Source: an uncultured Nitrospirota bacterium
Lineage (GTDB): Bacteria; Nitrospirota; Nitrospiria; Nitrospirales; UBA8639
DNA length: 64,000 nucleotides
NCBI GenBank assembly: GCA_937139405.1
Contig: CAKZPV010000025.1
Location: 62,001 to 126,000 of the forward strand
Direction: 5' to 3'
The notes beneath the pieces are model-generated. The model ran no database searches. It was not told the DNA's origin and saw only the letters and a list, made by a program, of their open reading frames with translations. This document shows positions 9,027 through 16,967 of this stretch, piece by piece. How positions within the stretch are numbered: the stretch's first letter is position 1; every line of letters starts with the position of its first letter. Position numbers and translations under genes: made by a program.

Positions 9027-9154
9027 TTCTGGTTGCTCCCATCAGGAGGGGTTTTCTCTCCATGCCCTCCATGACTGTGATGTGAAAAATGACACCAGAA
9101 CATCAGAACGGCCACTACAATAAAAAACACATTTTCTTGGAGGAATTCGATCAT
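9023..9154 (-). CDS. 43-aa His-rich single-pass membrane protein
   Basis: Missed by the ORF track because of its length. The minus-strand ATG at 9154 is preceded by AAGGA at 8 bases and opens a 43-codon frame: a short N-terminus, one membrane span (VFFIVVAVLMFWC) and a His/Gly-rich tail (HFSHHSHGGHGE). The stop overlaps the DUF5676 start by ATGA. The layout resembles DUF2933-type small membrane proteins that accompany metal-efflux genes. The tail with five histidines suggests metal binding (inference). Coupling to a conserved gene and a good ribosome-binding site make it likely real. Confidence 0.72.
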   Translation of the reverse strand: MIEFLQENVFFIVVAVLMFWCHFSHHSHGGHGEKTPPDGSNQK

Positions 9155-9191
9155 TTCACATTTCCTTGGTTATAAATTCTCATAAAAAGAT

Positions 9192-9917
9192 TCATTTTTT
9201 TGCCTTACGGGGTCTAACATTTAACAAATATTCATGTGCGCTTAGCGCCGCTTTGGCTCCTTCGCCTATCGCGATGATGACCAGCTTGCCAAAGGCATTG
9301 GTGACATCCCCAGCAGCAAAGACTCCTTCGCAGGAAGTTGAACAATCCGGACGAATTTGGATTTCGCCGCGACTATTCAGATCGACAAGCGAGGACACTG
9401 TCTCAGTATTGGGCATCCATCCCAATTCAATAAAACTTCCTCCAACAGGAAAATATTGTTCTTCTCCACTCTCTTGATTTTTTACTTGTACTCCGGCCAC
9501 CCTCTGTTCTCCTGGCACACCAAAGAAACGACGGCGCATACCGGTCGTAATAATTAAGGCAGTAGCCTCATACTGTTCCCCCCCCCTTTTGGCTTGAACT
9601 TTCAAGTGGTCCCCACAATGTTGAACAGTTTTCACCTCAGCAATCCGGTGTTTAAGGTAATCGTGTTGAAGCAATTGGTCTTGAAATCTAAAAATCAACT
9701 CTCCACCCGAAATGAATTCATACCCCACGTTGTTTTTGCTCTTCGAGCCCTTAACGGTCTGGCCTCCAAGGTTGGGTGAGATCAGTAAAGCTTGCATCCC
9801 CAACAGGGAAGCATACACCGCTGCCGTGAGACCGGCCGGGCCACCGCCAATGATGATCAGGTCGTACCGAATTGGTTTGGGCACCCTATCTCCCGGGCGT
9901 GGGATGACCGCCTCCAT
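9192..9917 (-). CDS. thioredoxin reductase-like flavoprotein lacking the NADPH/CxxC domain
   Basis: A 241-residue protein aligning to the FAD domain of thioredoxin reductase and AhpF. It has the N-terminal dinucleotide motif (DLIIIGGGPAGLTAAVYA), the GGQ region, the ITTG motif before VPGE, and the C-terminal FAD motif (GVFAAGDVTN) with AIGEGAKAALSAHEYL. In normal family members the NADPH-binding domain with the redox CxxC separates VPGE from the later GxFxxxGxxPNT strand. Here VPGEQ runs directly into RVAGVQVKNQESGEE and GGSFIELGWMPNT, so about 100 residues are absent without a frameshift. Such a protein cannot use the standard disulfide mechanism; it may accept electrons from another donor or be inactive. 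The start follows GGAGG. Confidence 0.85.
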   Translation of the reverse strand: MEAVIPRPGDRVPKPIRYDLIIIGGGPAGLTAAVYASLLGMQALLISPNLGGQTVKGSKSKNNVGYEFISGGELIFRFQDQLLQHDYLKHRIAEVKTVQHCGDHLKVQAKRGGEQYEATALIITTGMRRRFFGVPGEQRVAGVQVKNQESGEEQYFPVGGSFIELGWMPNTETVSSLVDLNSRGEIQIRPDCSTSCEGVFAAGDVTNAFGKLVIIAIGEGAKAALSAHEYLLNVRPRKAKK

Positions 9918-10001
9918 TATCGCCCCTTGCCTCCACGGCGAGAAAACGTTCCCCCGTCTTCACCGTTGCTCTTACCCCTCTCTCTACTTATAATTTGGCT
10001 C

Positions 10002-10862
10002 ATGAAGGTTCTCGTAGTTTCTCGCCATAGAAGAGCAAAGCAGAGTTATTTCAGTTTGGTGGTATTCCTTGTTTTGCTTGTGACTGGTTGTGCTGGCTCA
10101 CCCATATTTTCTCGACCGGTCTACCAAGATCCGATTCTTATCGTGCGGCTCGATAGCCCTTTGTATAAAGCACGAGGACACAAGGGCGCCAACAGTCATC
10201 CCATTACCTTCACGGTGCAAGATCTTCAGTCGATTTTGCAGTCCATGAACATCCAAAGGGAGATGAGTTTTCTTAATTTCTATGTCTTCCGACAGGACAC
10301 CATCCCTCAGCCTGTCTTTTCCTCTGACATCGCGAAGCTTCTTGCTCCTCACATAACAACAGCCTTCGCTAAAGCACAGCCTGAGGATATCGTGGTCTTT
10401 GTTATGAACCGCCCTAGAGAAGATGGCATACCGGTCATCACTTCTGGGGGCCTTTTTGTCAAAGGGGAGCAACTCACGTTTGTCCTCACGCATGTGGAGA
10501 CGCCTATGGCATTGGAACGGAAGCGAAAGCAAGTCCAGGAAAATCCACTCAAACCGCTGAGTGACCCCGATTTCCACTTTGTGGTCGATCCGTCTCAAAC
10601 GATCCTCACGCCAACCGACGCCTCGGATTTTCTCCCAGGGAGACCCTCCGCGCGCGCTGTTTCGATCCATTACAAAGCTTTATTGACTCATTCCCCAGAC
10701 CCTTCCCTCCCTCTCAAAGGTGATTCTGATCATCTGTCTTCCTCTCCTCCGGCCACAGTTGAGGAGAAACTTCGTCAACTCAAATCATGGCATCAGCAAG
10801 GCCTGATCAGTGAAAAAGAGTATCGGAAAAAGCGCGAAGAGATTCTGGAGGCCTTCCAATAA
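10002..10862 (+). CDS. lipoprotein with C-terminal SHOCT domain
   Basis: A 286-residue protein beginning at MKVLVVSRHRR, with a signal peptide and lipobox (LLVTGC). The central 200 residues have no recognised domain but include conserved-looking stretches (PEDIVVFVMNRPRE, SGGLFVKGEQLTFVLTHVET). Residues 252-286 form a SHOCT motif (EEKLRQLKSWHQQGLISEKE). The ORF track begins 70 codons upstream inside the oppositely oriented flavoprotein gene; that extension lacks a signal peptide and is rejected. It is divergent from the flavoprotein gene with an 84 bp shared upstream region and convergent with the porin gene. Function unknown. Confidence 0.78.
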   Translation: MKVLVVSRHRRAKQSYFSLVVFLVLLVTGCAGSPIFSRPVYQDPILIVRLDSPLYKARGHKGANSHPITFTVQDLQSILQSMNIQREMSFLNFYVFRQDTIPQPVFSSDIAKLLAPHITTAFAKAQPEDIVVFVMNRPREDGIPVITSGGLFVKGEQLTFVLTHVETPMALERKRKQVQENPLKPLSDPDFHFVVDPSQTILTPTDASDFLPGRPSARAVSIHYKALLTHSPDPSLPLKGDSDHLSSSPPATVEEKLRQLKSWHQQGLISEKEYRKKREEILEAFQ

Positions 10863-10913
10863 TAACCCGTTCTCATCAACCAGGCCTGAGAGACTCCTTG
10901 TCTCGCACCACTT

Positions 10914-12122
10914 TTACAGCCCTATCTGAAAACCAACCATGTACCGCTCTTCGCTATTTGTGGCACTACTGTTTGGACCAGAAAAACTATAGACTCCCAA
11001 TCCCTCGCCGCTCACTTTGTCAAATTCCGCTATCAATCTTATATTCGGAATCAGATAGTAGGTGACATTGGCCGAAACTTGTGTTCCATTGGCCGTAGAT
11101 GGATTGTTGGGGCTTCCTCCTACAGGGGAGGTATCCTGTAATTCAAAGCGTCCATCCAGAAACAATTTTCCCGGGAGAATTTCCACGATCGCTTCTGCCA
11201 AATAGTTTCGACGTTGTTGCCGGTTCACGCCTCCAATGTCCCAATTATGGTAATACCCGAGAATTAATTCTACTGGCTCATACCACAGGTTCAGAGTGGC
11301 TTCGAGTTGTTGCCGTGTTCGGCCATCGATAATAGGCGAGGGGTTATCGGAATTGTCTTTGGTATTGATATATCGAATTCCCAGAACCTGATCTGCAATG
11401 GTATAAGTTGACCAAATGTAGAACCCCGCCAACTTCTTATCCAAATTAACGGCTGGAGTATTAGCCCCGGATTCCCGCTCGTCGTTGACGATTCCTCCCG
11501 CGTACCGCAGTCGCCGCCAAGCGCCATTCACTTCCACGCCGGTCACATTAAAGGTAATCGGCGAAAGATACCGTTGAAAGGTGAGCCGCCGTTTCTGGGA
11601 GAGATAGTAATTTTCATTCAGCATGATTCCCCCTCGAAGATTGAGGAGGCTTCCTGGGAACAGATCATCAAATTGGAGCCAGGCTTGCTCCGTGCCAAAT
11701 TCCTCACCATCAGCCACTTCTTGTGCAAACTCCAACAAGTAGCCCACTTTGGGCGCCGCTGTCCCGGCAACCATCAGTTCGACTTCTTCGAGCTCAAACG
11801 CACTTTTGGTGCTTAATCGTGCTCCGGTTACAGGATCATCTGTGTGGCTAATCCGTAGCCGCCCCACGGCCAGCGCCGAGATCGGCAGGGTATTCTGATC
11901 CCAAATGTAGGTCCCCTCTTCACGGGGAAGTCGAAAGCCTCGTTGTTTAAAATCCATGCCAAACGGGTTCAATCGAGGAAATGCCGAATGACATTCATTA
12001 CATGGCAAGCCATGCAGACGGGAAAAAGATGGAACCGCTAAAGCTAGATTAGGTGGAGCCAGAATTGCCAGGCTGACAGAAATCGTCCCTAGCGTCATCA
12101 TGGTGAGCAAAAATTTTCTCAT
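10914..12122 (-). CDS. outer-membrane porin-like protein with N-terminal c-heme motif (Cyc2-like layout)
   Basis: About 402 residues from MRKFLLTM (ATG at 12122 after AAGGAGCGTACC). A signal peptide is followed at once by VPSFSRLHGLPCNECHSAF, a CxxCH heme motif, then NPFGMDFKQRGF. The rest is a strand-rich region with alternating aromatic and polar residues, ending in a final strand with terminal aromatic/hydrophobic residues (MVGFQIGL), consistent with a beta-barrel. A heme domain directly before a barrel is the arrangement of fused porin-cytochromes such as Cyc2, whose signature has the form PSFARQTG..C..CH...LTP.G..FK. The last gene of the Rieske/cyt b/cyt c operon, so outer-membrane electron exchange is plausible but unproven. 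Confidence 0.78.
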   Translation of the reverse strand: MRKFLLTMMTLGTISVSLAILAPPNLALAVPSFSRLHGLPCNECHSAFPRLNPFGMDFKQRGFRLPREEGTYIWDQNTLPISALAVGRLRISHTDDPVTGARLSTKSAFELEEVELMVAGTAAPKVGYLLEFAQEVADGEEFGTEQAWLQFDDLFPGSLLNLRGGIMLNENYYLSQKRRLTFQRYLSPITFNVTGVEVNGAWRRLRYAGGIVNDERESGANTPAVNLDKKLAGFYIWSTYTIADQVLGIRYINTKDNSDNPSPIIDGRTRQQLEATLNLWYEPVELILGYYHNWDIGGVNRQQRRNYLAEAIVEILPGKLFLDGRFELQDTSPVGGSPNNPSTANGTQVSANVTYYLIPNIRLIAEFDKVSGEGLGVYSFSGPNSSATNSEERYMVGFQIGL

Positions 12123-12144
12123 GGTACGCTCCTTATTACTTGGG

Positions 12145-12651
12145 TCATTGAGCAAAGGTCCGCATGTAGGCGATCACTTGCCAACGTTGTTCTTCTGTGA
12201 GGTGTTTGGCATGGCCTCGCATCTTGGTTCGGCGTTTCCCCTCAGAAATTTCCCAAAACCACTGGGCATCGCTTTTTTGAGCTTCTTGAGGATTGGAAAG
12301 CTCCGGCGCCCCTTTTCCTTTCCGGGTAGGTTTGCCATCAATGCCGTGACACCCCGCGCAGTTGACGTCGGAATTCTCGGTGCCTTCATAAATTGCCTTT
12401 CCAGCAGCAAGCACATTCGGATCCGTCCGCCATCCTTTAGGCATCTGTTTGTCTTTGTATTCAGGGGGAATCGCCGGAGCGGATTCTTTGGGTTTTTTCT
12501 CGTCTTCCGAAAACCCGAACAGCGGGAAGGCCTCAACTGGATAGAACATGACCATGGTCATAACCACAATCATGAGGGTAATACCTCTTCTTAGGATCTG
12601 GAGACTGGTTCCTAAGACGACCTCGCGAAAAAAAGTTGATTGAATCCTCAT
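12145..12651 (-). CDS. periplasmic or membrane-anchored monoheme cytochrome c
   Basis: A 168-residue class I cytochrome c. An N-terminal hydrophobic segment (about 24-40) serves as a signal or anchor; the heme motif is CAGCH at 98-102 and the probable distal ligand is Met144 (RTKMRGH). A C-terminal helix (EEQRWQVIAYMRTF) is typical. The start follows GGAGGTGTAACGG. It sits 34 bp downstream of the cytochrome b-c gene and just upstream of the porin-like cytochrome, so it is the likely electron shuttle between the bc complex and the outer membrane or a terminal oxidase. Confidence 0.9.
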   Translation of the reverse strand: MRIQSTFFREVVLGTSLQILRRGITLMIVVMTMVMFYPVEAFPLFGFSEDEKKPKESAPAIPPEYKDKQMPKGWRTDPNVLAAGKAIYEGTENSDVNCAGCHGIDGKPTRKGKGAPELSNPQEAQKSDAQWFWEISEGKRRTKMRGHAKHLTEEQRWQVIAYMRTFAQ

Positions 12652-12685
12652 CCGTTACACCTCCGCATTGGATCAGTTCGTGGTG

Positions 12686-14002
12686 TTACTTTTTCAAAGT
12701 CAGCATATAGTTAGTCAGGTCGCTCAACTCTTCTTCGTTGAGCCCGTATTCCGGCATTTCTGAATTGGGGACGACCGCTTGGGGATTCTTGAAATGCTGA
12801 AGCAACCAGTCCCGGCTGCGAGTATCTCCGACATAGGACAGATCAGGTGCAAAGGCCTCCCCTTCCCCATGGATACGATGGCACCCTGCACAGTCGAGTT
12901 CCTGATAGAGGGCTTTCCCTCGCAGGACTGATGGATCGCTTGTAGGAAGGGAAGCCACTTCATAAAGAGACAAACTTAAAAAGGTAAAGACCACCAATAA
13001 AAAACCAGCGCCGGCTCCCATGACAATTGGGCGAGAAACCGGACGCCTTCCCTGTCGACGATCCAGCCAGGGAAGGGCGAAGAGCCCCAGGAAAAACAGA
13101 ATAGGGAGCACCACCGTTCCCACAATTTCTAGCGGTCCCTCCAAATACTTGAGGAGCTGGTAATAGAAAAGAAAATACCATTCCGGAACCGGAGTAAAAC
13201 TTGTATCGGAAGGATTAGCTGGATCAGACAAAGGTGCTGGAACCAACAGAGCCAGGCTGGCAATGAGCGTAAACGCCACGCCAATAGCCACAGCATCCAT
13301 GGCTACTTGTTTGGGCCAAAAAGGTTCACTAATGTGGGCTGCCTGTGCTGCATCCCATGGCCCAGCCGGACCTACTCGCCGCAATATGAAGAGATGCAAC
13401 ACTACAAGGGTCATTAAAAGCCACGGGAGAAATAAGGTATGGAGCGCAAAAAATCGAGTGAGAGTCATGGCACCAAGATTTTGGCCACCACGGATGACTC
13501 GGATCAGGACATCTCCAATAACAGGAAGCGTCCCAACCATGTTGATTCCGACTTGGGTCGCCCAATAGGCCCGCTGATCCCAAGGAAGGAGGTATCCACT
13601 GAATCCAAACGCTAACGTCAGGATCAGGAGCACGACGCCAACCACCCACAACAGTTCACGTGGCTTTTTGTACGCGCCGTACAAAAACACTTGCAGGATG
13701 TGCAGTCCAATGGCCACCATCATGCCACTGGCACCCCAATGATGGAGTCCGCGGATGAATGAGCCGAACTCCACGTCATCCATGATGTACTGAATGCTCA
13801 TATAGGCATGTTCCGTCGAAGGCGAGTAATAGATTGACAGAAACATGCCGGTGACCATTTGGAGCAAAAAGAAAAATAAGGTGATGCTGCCAAAAATGTA
13901 GATCCAACTTGCTCCACCGGGAATCGGCTCATCCAAAAGAGCCACTCGGATGGGACCAAGATTCAGACGGTTGTCAAGCCACTGAACGATTTGACGACCC
14001 AC
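12686..14002 (-). CDS. cytochrome b fused to C-terminal cytochrome c (bc complex)
   Basis: A 438-residue protein. The first 350 residues are cytochrome b with both heme-binding helices (RGLHHWGASGMMVAIGLHIL; ALHTLFLPWLLMTLVVLHLF) and the quinol-site PEWY loop (TPVPEWYFLFYYQLLKYLEG). The C-terminal 70 residues form a cytochrome c domain with CAGCH at 371-375 and probable distal Met416. The single-chain b plus c arrangement is seen in several Nitrospirota and Firmicutes bc complexes. The start is GTG at 14002 (AGAGGTGGTGT upstream). Rieske is immediately upstream; together they form quinol:cytochrome c oxidoreductase in the inner membrane. Confidence 0.93.
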   Translation of the reverse strand: MGRQIVQWLDNRLNLGPIRVALLDEPIPGGASWIYIFGSITLFFFLLQMVTGMFLSIYYSPSTEHAYMSIQYIMDDVEFGSFIRGLHHWGASGMMVAIGLHILQVFLYGAYKKPRELLWVVGVVLLILTLAFGFSGYLLPWDQRAYWATQVGINMVGTLPVIGDVLIRVIRGGQNLGAMTLTRFFALHTLFLPWLLMTLVVLHLFILRRVGPAGPWDAAQAAHISEPFWPKQVAMDAVAIGVAFTLIASLALLVPAPLSDPANPSDTSFTPVPEWYFLFYYQLLKYLEGPLEIVGTVVLPILFFLGLFALPWLDRRQGRRPVSRPIVMGAGAGFLLVVFTFLSLSLYEVASLPTSDPSVLRGKALYQELDCAGCHRIHGEGEAFAPDLSYVGDTRSRDWLLQHFKNPQAVVPNSEMPEYGLNEEELSDLTNYMLTLKK

Positions 14003-14029
14003 ACACCACCTCTAGCCTTAAGGTTATTT

Positions 14030-14542
14030 TTACAATTCTATCTTTGCGGGAGTCCCCGCCTTAAACTCTTTGTAAATAACCAATAGCCGTCCATTTTCAA
14101 TTTTTACTGGGAGCGTATCTAAGGGGCGGGGAGCAGGTCCCCCCAGAACTTTGCCATCCAAGTGGAAGTAACTATTGTGGCAGGGGCAGTAGAATTGTCG
14201 CTGATCGCCTTCCCACCGATAACCGCAGCCCAAATGGGTACACAGAGGAGAAAAGACTGAAATCGCTCCTTGGCCATCTTTGACAGCCCACACTGACTTT
14301 TTGGTCGTTGTTTTCTGCCACCCATCCGTAACGGAATGAATGCAGTCGATTTCCTTGGGGGACCCCGGTTCAAGTTCTGCTACTGGTCCGACATCATGCC
14401 AACTCAGTTTCTGCCGTTTGAGGGCAGGTAGAATCGTATAGCCGACAAGCGGGATTCCCACGGCTCCACCTATCATCGCCGCTATAACTCCGCCCACCCA
14501 TCCAAGAAATGTTCGGCGGCCTTCGCCTTCAGAAGCGTCCAT
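14030..14542 (-). CDS. Rieske iron-sulfur protein of bc complex
   Basis: A 170-residue Rieske protein beginning at MDASEGEG (ATG 14542 after AAGGAGATCTC). It has an N-terminal membrane anchor (GWVGGVIAAMIGGAVGIPLVG) preceded by RRTF, consistent with Tat export. The 2Fe-2S ligands are in the two standard boxes, CTHLGCGY and CPCHNSYF. The C-terminal GGPAPRPLDTLPVK proline loop is present. It is 27 bp upstream of the cytochrome b-c gene in one operon. Function: electron transfer from quinol to the c-type heme. Confidence 0.94.
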   Translation of the reverse strand: MDASEGEGRRTFLGWVGGVIAAMIGGAVGIPLVGYTILPALKRQKLSWHDVGPVAELEPGSPKEIDCIHSVTDGWQKTTTKKSVWAVKDGQGAISVFSPLCTHLGCGYRWEGDQRQFYCPCHNSYFHLDGKVLGGPAPRPLDTLPVKIENGRLLVIYKEFKAGTPAKIEL

Positions 14543-14665
14543 GAGATCTCCTTTATCGGATTCCACTCCACATCAATCATTGGACTGTTTCATTCATTCT
14601 CTTCTTTCATTCATATAAGTCGCTTTGAGCCTTTTCCCGCGACCTCCCATGTGGGGAGAACAAGG

Positions 14666-14881
14666 TTATTTTTTCGGCTCAACTTCCAGAATCTCTCGCT
14701 CCGCTTGCAGCCAGTGAGCGAAGTCCTGCCCATGGCAACAACCCTCTTGCTCATACAGCTCATAGGCCCGCTGGGCGATGCAGGCTTGAAGATCATCGCC
14801 TTCTGATGGGTCCTGACTACGAGGGGTTATGTCTGGCACTTCCACGTTCTGATGTTTTTTTTTAAACAGTTGCTGCTTCAT
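14666..14881 (-). CDS. DUF2934 protein
   Basis: A 71-residue protein whose C-terminal half matches DUF2934 (IAQRAYELYEQEG, then HGQDFAHWLQAEREIL). The N-terminus is basic and polar. The ribosome-binding site AAAGGAGGAGCATCATC is strong. The family's function is unknown; it is small, soluble and widespread in Nitrospira and other bacteria. It lies upstream of Rieske on the same strand, with about 120 bp between. Confidence 0.85.
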   Translation of the reverse strand: MKQQLFKKKHQNVEVPDITPRSQDPSEGDDLQACIAQRAYELYEQEGCCHGQDFAHWLQAEREILEVEPKK

Positions 14882-14917
14882 GATGATGCTCCTCCTTACT
14901 TTAAATTTGCTGTCTCT

Positions 14918-15922
14918 CTAAACTGAGATGTGCTTCTTAACGGAAACACAGGTGCTGCGAACTTTTACTCTACTTGCGTCTACGCCTGACAGACCTGAGA
15001 GGAGCCTCAAAGGGAACGCGGGTTCCTTGCCGATCTTCAGCAGCGTCTCGACAATTCGTTCCGGCTTACCCCAGTCGCTCCATAGAACGCCATTCAGTTG
15101 AATCATGGCTACATGTTCTGGGACTTGCTGGAGCAACCCTGAGGAAAAGTTTCTTGCGGGCATGACCCGATAGATGGCATCTAAAACGTTGCCTTCTTCC
15201 GGGCCTCCTATCGCCTCACACAGCCGCTCAAAAAGTGGCATCATTTCAGGAAAACAGCGCCAGCCCAGCTCCCACAGTTTTTCTAACTTGGCAGCCAAAA
15301 TGAGGGTATTCCATACGGCTCCAGAATCCATCGCTCGACTGGCTTGAACAAAATCCGGTTTTTCCAGAAATGCCTGTACGGCCCGCACGTGGCAAGAGGT
15401 AGACTGATTGAGTGTGGGCCCTGGTTGAATCCACCCATATTCCAACTCAAGGCAATCCGGTTGTACGCCAAGCAGGACCAGTCGCCAGGGTTGTCTTTCC
15501 GCCGCCTGCACAGCAAACTGCACCACTTCCAAGAATCGGTTTTCCGGATAGACAAAGTGGTCGGATGGGTATAAGACTACCGTCGCTTCCGGATCGCGCG
15601 CACGGATGTATGCGAGAGGAAGAAATATTCCAGCCGCCGTGTCACGGTTCTGTGGCTGACGTAAGACTTTGATCCCCGGTACTCCGTCAAACTGAGTCCA
15701 AGGTTCACTCCCATGACCATGAGCAACCACGGTCACCATCTGATCGGGAGTCGTGAGTTTGGCTGCCCGGTGGAGGGTATGCTGAAACATGGACCGGGTT
15801 CCCACAAATGTACAATACTGTTTTGGCCTGTGCCGCCCCAGCCAGGATTGCACCAACGGCCTGACACGCTCTCCTTCACCTCCTGCTAGAACAATTGCCC
15901 AAGGTTTATGTGGGGAATTCAT
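14918..15922 (-). CDS. mannose-1-phosphate guanylyltransferase-like nucleotidyltransferase
   Basis: A 334-residue sugar-phosphate nucleotidyltransferase. The N-terminal signature is AIVLAGGEGERVRPL followed by RHRPKQYCTFVG (the GGxGxR..PKQ pattern), with a later LYPSDHFV metal-site region and a LEKPD motif. It probably transfers a nucleotide from NTP to mannose-1-phosphate or a related sugar phosphate. It lacks the C-terminal isomerase cupin of bifunctional ManC. The start at MNSPHKPW (15922) follows GGGAGGGATCTG; the 32-codon extension in the track is rejected. It stands apart from neighbours functionally and may supply an exopolysaccharide pathway elsewhere. Confidence 0.85.
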   Translation of the reverse strand: MNSPHKPWAIVLAGGEGERVRPLVQSWLGRHRPKQYCTFVGTRSMFQHTLHRAAKLTTPDQMVTVVAHGHGSEPWTQFDGVPGIKVLRQPQNRDTAAGIFLPLAYIRARDPEATVVLYPSDHFVYPENRFLEVVQFAVQAAERQPWRLVLLGVQPDCLELEYGWIQPGPTLNQSTSCHVRAVQAFLEKPDFVQASRAMDSGAVWNTLILAAKLEKLWELGWRCFPEMMPLFERLCEAIGGPEEGNVLDAIYRVMPARNFSSGLLQQVPEHVAMIQLNGVLWSDWGKPERIVETLLKIGKEPAFPLRLLSGLSGVDASRVKVRSTCVSVKKHISV

Positions 15923-16133
15923 CAGATCCCTCCCTGTTTCACGATATAATCCGTGTTCATAAATGGATAAAAAAGACCCTTTCCCAGCTCCCGATCTTCC
16001 CGCCCTCAACCAACACAAACACCTGGCCTCACTTATTGGGCCATAATCTCCAGCAATATTGCTCCCTTATGCCACACCGAAGGTCTTTAACTCCGATTCA
16101 ACAAAATCAATCATATTTAAGACGTTAAAGCCC

Positions 16134-16775
16134 TCACTGCATTACAGCTGGTCTGATTACGATTGGGGTGACGTGAGGTTCTGTCCCGTCGACACAATCA
16201 CAGTCCATGAATCCCCGTTCATGACAACAAGTCTGGCAGGAATTCGTTAATGCAGACTTGAGAGCCCGCCTCGCTCGATGTAGACGCACTCGCACAAGGT
16301 TGTGCGTGACCCCCAAATCCTGTGCTACTTGTTCGCGTGATTCTCCACGAAGATCAATCCGCCCTAGCATATGAAGGTACTCAGGCTTGAGCGTGGGCAA
16401 AACCTTTGTAAAACAGGTGCAAATTTTCTCGGGATCATGCTCCGTGGTGTCATCCTGTTCGCCCAGCCATCGGATGTACTCTGATTCGAATCGTCGGCGT
16501 CGGTTTTCGTATCGAAAAAAATCAGACAACGTGCTATTGAGAACTCGATAGAGCCACGCGATGACCCTCTCCGGATTTCTTATGGTGGAAGTGCCGGTGA
16601 GGGCTCGAAGACAGAATTGTTGAAAGATTTCTTCAGAACAATCCGAATTGCTTACCCGTCGTTGGAGAAAAGATAGAAATTGTTTGCGATTCTGAATCAG
16701 TGCCCCTTCCACGAGTGCCTTCCTTTTACTCGACTCGCCATTGACCATCGATGCCACGCTCATTGTATGCCTCAC
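16134..16775 (-). CDS. ECF sigma factor with Cys-rich C-terminal tail (copy 1)
   Basis: A 213-residue sigma-70 family factor. Region 2 is visible as IAWLYRVLNSTLSDFFRYEN and region 4 as RGESREQVAQDLGVTHNLVR followed by RLHRARRAL. Beyond region 4 is a tail with SCQTCCHERGFMDCDC, a probable metal-binding motif. Its paralogue at 30546-31154 shares the same pattern, SC..TC+HE.GFM.C.C. Metal-sensing ECF factors with C-terminal Cys clusters are known (for example CorE of Myxococcus), so direct metal control is a reasonable inference. Upstream on the same strand is a small exported protein, but no efflux genes lie between them, unlike copy 2. Confidence 0.88.
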   Translation of the reverse strand: MRHTMSVASMVNGESSKRKALVEGALIQNRKQFLSFLQRRVSNSDCSEEIFQQFCLRALTGTSTIRNPERVIAWLYRVLNSTLSDFFRYENRRRRFESEYIRWLGEQDDTTEHDPEKICTCFTKVLPTLKPEYLHMLGRIDLRGESREQVAQDLGVTHNLVRVRLHRARRALKSALTNSCQTCCHERGFMDCDCVDGTEPHVTPIVIRPAVMQ

Positions 16776-16967
16776 TAGGTGAATGATTATTGTTTCTGTA
16801 TGCCAAATTTCTTTGAAGCTTGGCCCTTTGTTTCTCTGAGTCCCCCTTTGTAGAAGGGTGTTCTCATGTGTTGCGCTCTAAAATGGTGAAATTGGATACA
16901 CCTTGACGGATAAACCCAGAAAGACGACGCAGTTCTGGATTCTTAGAGAGCTAAGCTGTTGAAGAAC

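Noticed and set aside
9792-10001. 70-codon N-terminal extension of the SHOCT lipoprotein
   Set aside because: It lies inside the oppositely oriented flavoprotein gene and removes the signal peptide; start set at 10002.
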